Positions 14,532 through 20,740 of a stretch of 22,132 nt of DNA are shown here, in pieces. A program made the position numbers and the translations under genes. The DNA is taken from the NCBI GenBank assembly GCA_021798635.1, contig JAJZGH010000049.1, forward strand, positions 1-22,132, given 5' to 3'. Origin of the DNA: Planctomycetota bacterium (lineage in GTDB: Bacteria > Planctomycetota > Phycisphaerae > WQYP01). Within the stretch, counting starts at the first letter, position 1. Every line of letters begins with the position of its first letter. The notes below the pieces were generated by a model, which saw only the letters and a program-made list of their open reading frames with translations, was not told the origin of the DNA and ran no database searches.

Positions 14532-17084
14532 TCAGCCGTCCACGGTTTCAAGCTTGGCGTAACTAAGCATCAACGTGCGGCGGCCCGATGCCTGGAAATT
14601 TATTTCGACGCGGTAATCGCCGCCAACTTCATCAACGCCTTCTACCCGCCCAATCCCGAATTTGGCATGGCGTACCAACGTGCCCCGGCGGAAACGAGTA
14701 TTGCCGACTGCCGGTGATTCCTGCACCGGTCGCGCTGCTGGCCGTCCCGGCCCCATGGGGGAATACCCGCGTGGTGCGTAATAACTGGCTCCGTCGCGAA
14801 ATCCCGGTGAGCCGGCGGGACGCTGAAGGGTTGCAAGGTCCACAACCTCCAGGCAATCCCCGGGAATTTCATCGAGAAAGCGCGAAGGATTTTTTGCTTC
14901 GCTGCGGCCCATCATCGTGCGGTAGGTGGCGCGGGTTAAAATCAGATGTTTCATCGCACGCGTAATGCCCACAAAAGCCAGCCGGCGTTCCTCTTCCAGA
15001 TTCATTTCCGCGGCGTTTGAGCCGAACATTCGCTGATGGGGAATTAACCCATCTTCCATACCCACCATGGCGACCACCGGAAATTCCAGGCCCTTGGCGG
15101 CATGCAACGTCATGAGTGTGACGGCAGCGTTCTGATCCTTCATACGATCCGTATCCGAAACCAGCGTGACCTGCGTGAGATAATCCTGCAAACTGCCGCC
15201 CGGATTCTGACGATCAAATTCAGCGGCGACATTGACTAATTCAAGGATATTGGCGTTGCGCTGTTCATCATCTTCACCGGAACCGGATTTAATGAGCTTC
15301 ATGCCGGATTGTTCGATGACGGTCTCCATTATTTCCGCTACCGGTATAACCGAGGAAACATCAGCCTCGGCCTGCGATGAATCACCTGTAAAATCCATCC
15401 CAGCGTCGGGCATCTCAGTATCTGAAACGGGTGCATCCGAAGCGGTGCCATCGGCGGCTAAGAGCGGATCGAACCGGGGGTCGAACAGAGGATCAAACGG
15501 GGGATCTCCCGGGTCAGGCTCAAGCGCGGGGGCATTGAAGTTACCCGGATCATCATTGGCGGAAAAATCGAACATGCCGGATTCTTCTGCCGCAAATTCC
15601 TCGCTGACGGGTTCATTTGCTTCTGCGGCACCCGGAGATGCGCGGACAAATTTTTTCCGCCATGAATCAATCATTCCGGCAAATCGGCGGGAGGCTTCGC
15701 CGGCGCGTTTGGGAAGCCCCTCAATGGTTTCCGCCCGGCGGCAGGCTTCCATCAGCATAAGCCCATGTTCGTTGGCGTAGCCGGACAGGCGAGCCACGCT
15801 GGTTGACCCGATGGATCGGGGAGGGACATTAATAACACGTTCAAGACTGATATTGTCTTCCGGCGTGGTAATCAGACGCAGGTAGGCAATCACATCCTTG
15901 ACTTCCTTGCGGCCGTAGAATTCTGTGCCGCGGATGATCTGATACGGCACGCCGGATTTCATCAAGGCGTCTTCCAGCACGCGGGTCATGGCGTTGATGC
16001 GGTACATGATCGCCATTTTCTCCCAGGAGATATTCTGCTGATCATGAAATTCCTTCAGTCGCTTGACCAGTTCAATCGCTTCCTGATGTTCGTCGGCGCA
16101 GACTAGATTGAGGATTTTTGGGCCGGTTTCATTTTCAGTCCAGAGGTCTTTGTTTTTCCGGGCCACGTTATTGGCAATCAAGGCAGAGGCGGCTTTGAGA
16201 ATTATTTTGGTGCTGCGGTAATTCTGCTCCAGCAGCACAACTTTGGCGTTGGGGAAAAATTGCTCAAATTCCATAATGTTGGACAAATTGGCCCCGCGCC
16301 AGCCATAAATGGATTGATCAGGATCGCCGGTGACGCAGATATTTTTGTGGCTCATCGCCAGCATGTGGGCAATGACAAACTGGGCGTGGTTGGTATCCTG
16401 ATATTCATCAATGAGGATGTAGCGAAATCGTTCCTGCAATTGGCTTCGCACATCGGAATGATCACGGAGCATGACGGCGGTTTTAAAAAGCAGATCGTCA
16501 AAATCGACGCCTTTGTTTTCATTCATCAGTTGCTCATACGCCATGTAGGCGCGGGCGATGTTGCGATCATTAAACATGGTGGCGGTTTTGCTGAAGGCCT
16601 CAGCGGATTTAAGTTTGCTTTTGGCGTCACTGATGGCGCTAAGCACCCGGTCGGGTTTCATGGAATCAGGGGAAAGCCCGGCTTTTTCCATGGCCTGCTT
16701 AACCAGTTTAAGCTGATCCGACGTGTCCATAATATTGAAATTAGGAGCCAGACCCATCACCGGAGCATATTCCCGCAGGAGCCGGGCGCAGAGGCTGTGA
16801 AACGTCGCCACGGTTACGCCACGGGAAAGTCGCGGGGGCATGGCACGCAGCAAGTCCAGCGTGCGATGCCGCATTTCTCCGGCGGCTTTATTGGTGAAGG
16901 TAACGGCCAGAATATTCCATGGAGGAATGCCGTTGGCAACCATGTAGGCAATTCGGCGGGTAATGGTGCGGGTTTTGCCCGAACCCGCGCCGGCCAGTAC
17001 CAGCAGCGGCCCGTCGATATGGGAAGCCGCCTCGCGTTGCGGTGCTGTTAAACCTTCCAGAATCTCATTGACATCAACGGCCAT
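14532..17084 (-). CDS. pcrA: PcrA/UvrD-type superfamily 1A DNA helicase with acidic insert
   Basis: ATP-dependent 3'-5' helicase of 850 residues for repair and replication restart. Motifs in order: Walker A AGAGSGKT (31-38), Ia TFTNKAAGEM (62-71), II DEYQDTN (226-232), III GDPDQSIYGWRGA (253-265), IV QNYRST (287-292), V TLHAAKGLEF (659-668) and VI EERRLAFVGITRA (698-710). The C-terminal GTLVRHAKFGIGRVEG (801-816) is the Tudor-like module that binds RNA polymerase in PcrA. About 110 residues near 483-590, in subdomain 2B, are acidic and low-complexity and include FDPLFDPRFDPL. This explains a length above the usual 720-780 residues. The start ATG has GAGGT (17091-17095) upstream. It is a solo gene between ilvE (convergent) and a repeat-rich gap. 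PcrA and UvrD cannot be firmly separated by sequence alone. Confidence 0.95.
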   Translation of the reverse strand: MAVDVNEILEGLTAPQREAASHIDGPLLVLAGAGSGKTRTITRRIAYMVANGIPPWNILAVTFTNKAAGEMRHRTLDLLRAMPPRLSRGVTVATFHSLCARLLREYAPVMGLAPNFNIMDTSDQLKLVKQAMEKAGLSPDSMKPDRVLSAISDAKSKLKSAEAFSKTATMFNDRNIARAYMAYEQLMNENKGVDFDDLLFKTAVMLRDHSDVRSQLQERFRYILIDEYQDTNHAQFVIAHMLAMSHKNICVTGDPDQSIYGWRGANLSNIMEFEQFFPNAKVVLLEQNYRSTKIILKAASALIANNVARKNKDLWTENETGPKILNLVCADEHQEAIELVKRLKEFHDQQNISWEKMAIMYRINAMTRVLEDALMKSGVPYQIIRGTEFYGRKEVKDVIAYLRLITTPEDNISLERVINVPPRSIGSTSVARLSGYANEHGLMLMEACRRAETIEGLPKRAGEASRRFAGMIDSWRKKFVRASPGAAEANEPVSEEFAAEESGMFDFSANDDPGNFNAPALEPDPGDPPFDPLFDPRFDPLLAADGTASDAPVSDTEMPDAGMDFTGDSSQAEADVSSVIPVAEIMETVIEQSGMKLIKSGSGEDDEQRNANILELVNVAAEFDRQNPGGSLQDYLTQVTLVSDTDRMKDQNAAVTLMTLHAAKGLEFPVVAMVGMEDGLIPHQRMFGSNAAEMNLEEERRLAFVGITRAMKHLILTRATYRTMMGRSEAKNPSRFLDEIPGDCLEVVDLATLQRPAGSPGFRDGASYYAPRGYSPMGPGRPAARPVQESPAVGNTRFRRGTLVRHAKFGIGRVEGVDEVGGDYRVEINFQASGRRTLMLSYAKLETVDG

Positions 17085-17197
17085 CCGTGAACCTCTATTA
17101 CGCTGATCCCCCGTTCAATCGGCGGGCGACAAATAACGTACTATACACCAAGCGGACACGATGGCGAATCCAAGATTTTTCCAGCAGCCCGTCGGAG

Positions 17198-17239
17198 AAA
17201 TCGCCGGGGTGTGATCCCGGCGCGCCGGGACGATTTTTT
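17198..17239 (+). terminator. Terminator-like structure with alternative pairing, no plus-strand gene upstream
   Basis: TCCCGG (17215-17220), CGCG and CCGGGA (17225-17230) form a perfect GC-rich hairpin, followed three bases later by TTTTTT (17234-17239). The same CCCGG can instead pair with CCGGGG (17204-17209). AAATCG (17198-17203) can pair with CGATTT (17231-17236) around both. Read on the plus strand it resembles an intrinsic terminator with an alternative fold. The nearest plus-strand gene upstream is ilvE, 2.7 kb away. Confidence 0.5.
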
Positions 17240-17262
17240 GCCTCTCGGAAGAGCGTCGCGTC

Positions 17263-17463
17263 AGAGCACCGTGGTGATAACCCGGTGGTTGGCTGGCGGG
17301 CCGAGGTTACGGGTTACGGGGGACAGGTTACAGGGAGCGGGTTTACCCTGGCGGGCAGAATAGGAGAGCGGCGACGCTTCCGGAAACTCCCAAACTCCTC
17401 TGTAACCCGTAACCTGTAACCCGTAATCCCGTCCGCCCCGGCGGCATTGGATCAACCACCGGA
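17263..17463. repeat. Nested palindrome, copy interrupted by a second inverted repeat
   Basis: The left side repeats the 12928 element: AGAGCACCG (17263-17271), then CCGGTGGTTG (17282-17291). The inner right arm CAACCACCGG is at 17453-17462. The 16-nt loop of the intact copy is replaced by about 160 bp, itself an inverted repeat: GGTTACGGGTTAC (17305-17317) faces TGTAACCCGTAACCTGTAAC (17401-17420) and onward, built from TAACCYG heptamers. AAACTCCCAAACTCC precedes the right arm. The outer right arm is missing. The right inner arm overlaps the hemA stop codon. The stretch 17085-17451 contains this, the terminator-like structure and no gene. Confidence 0.8.
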
Positions 17464-18798
17464 TTCATTTTCCGGGGTTTTTTCCGGTTCAGAGCGGGGC
17501 GATTCCGGCGGCAGCAAATGGAATAATTCCTGAATGGCACCGGCCAGGTGAATGCGCCGGTGATGAACTTCCTGTGTGGTTAATTCCGTCACCGGTACAT
17601 GAAGAATTTTCCCCACAAGCCGATGGGCCATTTTACGGACTGCCTGCTTTTGCGCTTCGGAAAATTCCGGATTCGCGGCCAGAAGTGCGTCCAATTCCTG
17701 ATCACTTATTTGCCGACAGTGATGATACAGCGCCTTGACCAACGGACCGGTGTTGCGCGCCGCAAGGAAATGCATGAAATCTGCGATATGGCGTTGGATA
17801 ATTTCACGGCTCAAATCAACCTTGGCCCCCCGCTGCAGTTGATTATTTTGAGCGACGCGTTCCAGATCATCAATGTTATAAAGATACACGTTGCCCAGCC
17901 GTGCAACATGAGCATCCACATCCCGGGGTACCGCGATATCCACAATTACCAGGGGGCGATATTGCCGCGCTTTCATCAGCGGTTTAAGCGCTTCGGCGGT
18001 GATGAGAGGCTCGGGTGATCCGGTGCTGGTTAGCACGATATCCGCCGCCGTCAATAGATCATGCAGGCGGGAAAAATCAGCGGATTCCAGACGATACCGC
18101 CCCGCCATTTCAGCGCTTTTCTCAGCGGTGCGATTGGTGACAATCATACGCCCGGGATGCAGGCCCACCAGATATTGCAACATCAGAGCCGCCATTTTGC
18201 CGGCCCCTATCAGCAAAACAGTTTTATCATCAAAGCGATCAAAAACCCCACGCAGCAAGTCCACCGCCACACTGGCTACCGACACATGGCCATCTCCCAG
18301 ACCGGTTTGTTCGTGCACATCTTTGGCGGCGGCAAAGGAACGCTGGAACAGCGTATGAAATACCGGCCCCACCGCCTGAACGTCAGCGGCCCGCTGGTAG
18401 GCTTGTTTGACCTGCCGTAGAATTTGCGTTTCGCCCAGCACCAGAGAATCCAGAGAACTTACCACGTTAAATAAGTGTTCCACCGCGGCTTGCTGCTGCA
18501 TGCGATAAATGCTGCCGCCGGCTTCAGCGGAAGCTACACCCCGGTTATCGGCAAGAAATTGTACCAGTTCATCGGTTGTGGGCGGTGTGGCACCAGACGC
18601 GGCGGCATACAGCTCCACGCGATTGCACGTGGAAATAATCACCACTTCAGAAGATGGAAAGCGTTGCTTAAAGGCGAAGATTGCCTGTTCGGCGGCCTGA
18701 TCGGAAAAGGCCAGCGTTTCCCGCAGGCGCACCGGTGCCGTGCGATGGTTAAGCCCCACCATCAGGACTGATGTTTCAGATGGAATAATGTGTTCCAT
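17452..18798 (-). CDS. hemA: Glutamyl-tRNA reductase
   Basis: NADPH-dependent enzyme of 448 residues that reduces glutamyl-tRNA(Glu) to glutamate-1-semialdehyde, the first committed step of the C5 route to tetrapyrroles. The N-terminus VLMVGLNHRTAPVRLRE is characteristic. The catalytic Cys58 sits in STCNRVELY, SLVLGETQILRQV (118-130) is conserved, and the nucleotide-binding loop is LIGAGKMA (196-203). The C-terminal dimerisation helix region precedes a Pro/Glu-rich tail (PPESPRSEPEKTPENESGG). ATG 18798 is chosen over an in-frame TTG at 18813 because it places the conserved start normally; neither has a good Shine-Dalgarno. It follows hemX by 19 bp. The last codons and the TGA lie inside the CAACCACCGG arm of a dispersed palindrome, so the repeat has supplied the gene end. 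Confidence 0.96.
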   Translation of the reverse strand: MEHIIPSETSVLMVGLNHRTAPVRLRETLAFSDQAAEQAIFAFKQRFPSSEVVIISTCNRVELYAAASGATPPTTDELVQFLADNRGVASAEAGGSIYRMQQQAAVEHLFNVVSSLDSLVLGETQILRQVKQAYQRAADVQAVGPVFHTLFQRSFAAAKDVHEQTGLGDGHVSVASVAVDLLRGVFDRFDDKTVLLIGAGKMAALMLQYLVGLHPGRMIVTNRTAEKSAEMAGRYRLESADFSRLHDLLTAADIVLTSTGSPEPLITAEALKPLMKARQYRPLVIVDIAVPRDVDAHVARLGNVYLYNIDDLERVAQNNQLQRGAKVDLSREIIQRHIADFMHFLAARNTGPLVKALYHHCRQISDQELDALLAANPEFSEAQKQAVRKMAHRLVGKILHVPVTELTTQEVHHRRIHLAGAIQELFHLLPPESPRSEPEKTPENESGG

Positions 18799-18817
18799 AC
18801 GCGAGCTTACCAAACCT

Positions 18818-19684
18818 TTATAACATGAGGACGAAAACCGTCATCAGCAAAGCAAATCCAACGATACTTAACCAGGCGCAACGCGCGCCACGCAAGATCG
18901 GCACAAGCCGCATGTTCAACAGCGACCCATATACCAGCCAGACCACAGCGGTCAGTAGAACTTTAGGTGAAAAATACCAATGCCGGCCCATGAGTTGCGG
19001 ATCGCGAACGGCCCGGAAAATGCCGGTAAGGGCCGCCAGGGTCAATAACGCAAATCCCAGCACGATCGCGTGGCGGGTAAATTTTTCGATTGAAGCCAGT
19101 GAGGGTAATGCAAATAAGTCCCATCCCGCCCGGCCACGCTTTTTGAGCCGCCGGTCAGCCAGCAGATACGTAATTCCTCCCACACAACCAGCGGCAAAAC
19201 TTGCGGTGCCCAGCAGCACACTGGCAATGTGGGCCGCCACCCATGGGTTATGCGCTCCAAAATGCCGGACACCTGAAAGTCCCAGGACCATTCCCAGCAC
19301 CATCAAGGCAAAAATCATGGGAAGCAGAAAGGTGGCCACGGCCCACAAATGCCGGGTCCACCGCAAATAGGCCCACAGCAGCGACAGCACCAGTCCCAGC
19401 AGCAGAAAGGCGTCAAAGTAATCCGACAACGGCAGCGTGATACGATGGGCGTCAACCATGCGGCTGATAAGCAGCAGCACGGTTAGAAATACGCCGTTGC
19501 CCACTGCCCAATTGGGGGAAATCAGCACGGTGTGGTGGATGGGTGAATTCTGCAATACCGCACGCCGACGCCCGGAAATTTGAAATTGCAGCCAGAAGGC
19601 TGCGAGAAATGACAACGCCGCGCCCGCGGCAGCCGCAAACTGTAAAATCGTCAGGTGCATGTAAGGTTCTACAGTATTGGACAT
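18818..19684 (-). CDS. hemX: HemX/CcsA-like cytochrome c assembly family membrane protein
   Basis: Integral membrane protein of 288 residues with about eight helices: near 11-33, 61-75, 90-107, 113-135, 148-176, 204-223, 241-262 and 270-288. VAAHIASVLLGTASF (149-163) contains the conserved His152 of the family. HWYFSPKVLLTAVVWLVYGS (235-254) matches the Trp...PK..W..Y signature of CcsA/CcmC/HemX proteins. HemX encoded beside hemA is known from Bacillus, where it affects GluTR level; other members handle heme for cytochrome c maturation. The position directly between sirC (6 bp) and hemA favours HemX, but a CcsA-like role is possible because no ccsB/resB is visible to settle it. ATG 19684 is used; Met at 19660 is an alternative. 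Confidence 0.85.
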   Translation of the reverse strand: MSNTVEPYMHLTILQFAAAAGAALSFLAAFWLQFQISGRRRAVLQNSPIHHTVLISPNWAVGNGVFLTVLLLISRMVDAHRITLPLSDYFDAFLLLGLVLSLLWAYLRWTRHLWAVATFLLPMIFALMVLGMVLGLSGVRHFGAHNPWVAAHIASVLLGTASFAAGCVGGITYLLADRRLKKRGRAGWDLFALPSLASIEKFTRHAIVLGFALLTLAALTGIFRAVRDPQLMGRHWYFSPKVLLTAVVWLVYGSLLNMRLVPILRGARCAWLSIVGFALLMTVFVLML

Positions 19685-19690
19685 GATCTG

Positions 19691-20377
19691 CTAAACCCTC
19701 GGTTCCGTTGCATGACCGGCAACAGTCGCGGCATTCATGGATTCCGTCAGCCACTGCTGAAAAAGCTTTTCAGCCTCCGCGTCCCCGGCTTGCTCAATCG
19801 TGTCCCGCATAAGTTTACTGGATATCCGCCGCAATAGATTACGGCGGAGTTCTCCGTCGGGAATCCGTTCCATGGCGTGCTGCCGCCAGCGTGCGGATAA
19901 CTGTATTTGCCGCAGGATCGCGGTGTCCATCGATTGAGCCAGTTGCCGCGCCAACTCCCCGGCTAAACCCGGAGAAGCACCGGCCGAGCCTACCGCCAAC
20001 GTCACCGGACCGCAACGTTTTACCGCTGGGCCAATAAAATCGCCATCCTGCGGCATATCGCACCGGCAGCAAAGAATCCCCAACGCGTTGGAATCTGAAT
20101 AAATCCGCGCATTGACCTGCCGGTTATTTGTTGCCGCAAATACCAGAACCCAGCGCAGTGCTTCCGCCCCGACCAGATGGGCCGGCTCATAGGCTGCCGT
20201 GATACGTTGAACCGCAGGCAATGACGCAAAGCCCGCATGAAAGTCCATACTCACTACTGTCACCAAGGCCCCAGCCGCCAGCAGTCCCTCCGCTTTTCGC
20301 AATCCAACCGCCCCGCCGCCGACTATGAGCACCGGTTTTGCATTGAGCCTGAGAAATATGGGGTAAAGTTCATCCAT
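19691..20377 (-). CDS. sirC: Precorrin-2 dehydrogenase / sirohydrochlorin ferrochelatase
   Basis: Cytoplasmic enzyme of 228 residues that oxidises precorrin-2 to sirohydrochlorin with NAD+ and, in bifunctional members, inserts iron to give siroheme. The Rossmann loop is VGGGAVGLRKAEGLLAAGA (19-37), followed by FAATNN (80-85). Asp107 in CDMPQ aligns with the conserved catalytic aspartate of CysG and Met8p. GDFIGPAVKRCGPVTLAVGS (112-131) and SAGASPGLAGELARQL (131-146) are typical of this family. The N-terminus is standard. The methyltransferase half of CysG is absent, so uroporphyrinogen methylation must be encoded elsewhere. The gene heads sirC-hemX-hemA, with its own promoter 10 nt upstream and probably a leaderless message. 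Whether the ferrochelatase activity is retained cannot be told. Confidence 0.9.
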   Translation of the reverse strand: MDELYPIFLRLNAKPVLIVGGGAVGLRKAEGLLAAGALVTVVSMDFHAGFASLPAVQRITAAYEPAHLVGAEALRWVLVFAATNNRQVNARIYSDSNALGILCCRCDMPQDGDFIGPAVKRCGPVTLAVGSAGASPGLAGELARQLAQSMDTAILRQIQLSARWRQHAMERIPDGELRRNLLRRISSKLMRDTIEQAGDAEAEKLFQQWLTESMNAATVAGHATEPRV

Positions 20378-20386
20378 TATTGCTCT

Positions 20387-20415
20387 ATTTTAGCAAAAAG
20401 AGGTCGGTATGTCCT
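20387..20415 (-). promoter_or_regulatory. sirC-hemX-hemA promoter, probably leaderless
   Basis: On the minus strand -35 AGGACA (20410-20415, 4/6) and -10 TAAAAT (20387-20392, 5/6) are separated by exactly 17 bp. Nine bases separate the -10 box from the sirC ATG at 20377, so transcription should begin within about 3 nt of the start codon. No Shine-Dalgarno is present. Confidence 0.65.
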
Positions 20416-20433
20416 ACAGGAATCAGCACGCAC

Positions 20434-20715
20434 TTATTTGAAGCCCCGGGGGCCGCCGGATTTGAAATATTTTTTCTCAATAGCGTTGCTTAAATCAATT
20501 CCATGGATATTGGCCAGCGTGCAAAGCCACGCCACCACGTCGGCAAATTCCTCTTCCTGGTTGGCCCGGTCGTCGCCTTGTAACGCTGTGGCCAGTTCGC
20601 CGACTTCTTCAATCAGCCACATGAACGTGGGTGCCGAGCCGCGTTGAATATCACGGGCGGAATATTTATCCCGAATATGATTCTGGAATTGTTGAATTGT
20701 CAGAGGTTCGGACAT
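20434..20715 (-). CDS. MazG-like nucleotide pyrophosphohydrolase
   Basis: Small alpha-helical NTP pyrophosphatase of 93 residues, expected to hydrolyse (d)NTPs to NMP and pyrophosphate and so clear unusual nucleotides. The metal-binding signature is complete: Glu36, Glu37 and Glu40 in LIEEVGELATAL, then Glu56 and Asp59 in EEEFADVVAW. This is the EExxE...ExxD pattern of the MazG/all-alpha NTP-PPase superfamily. The length matches single-domain MazG-like proteins, not the tandem MazG of Escherichia coli. ATG 20715 is chosen because AAAGG lies upstream and the protein start is normal; the longer open frame would overlap the RDD gene. It is 25 bp after the RDD-protein stop and 56 bp before sirC, which has its own promoter. 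The real substrate is not known. Confidence 0.9.
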   Translation of the reverse strand: MSEPLTIQQFQNHIRDKYSARDIQRGSAPTFMWLIEEVGELATALQGDDRANQEEEFADVVAWLCTLANIHGIDLSNAIEKKYFKSGGPRGFK

Positions 20716-20740
20716 TTTTTGACCTTTCATCGTTCTACTG

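Noticed and set aside
16260..17051. 263-codon plus-strand frame
   Set aside because: Antisense to the N-terminal half of pcrA, with repetitive His/Gly-rich composition typical of a shadow frame.
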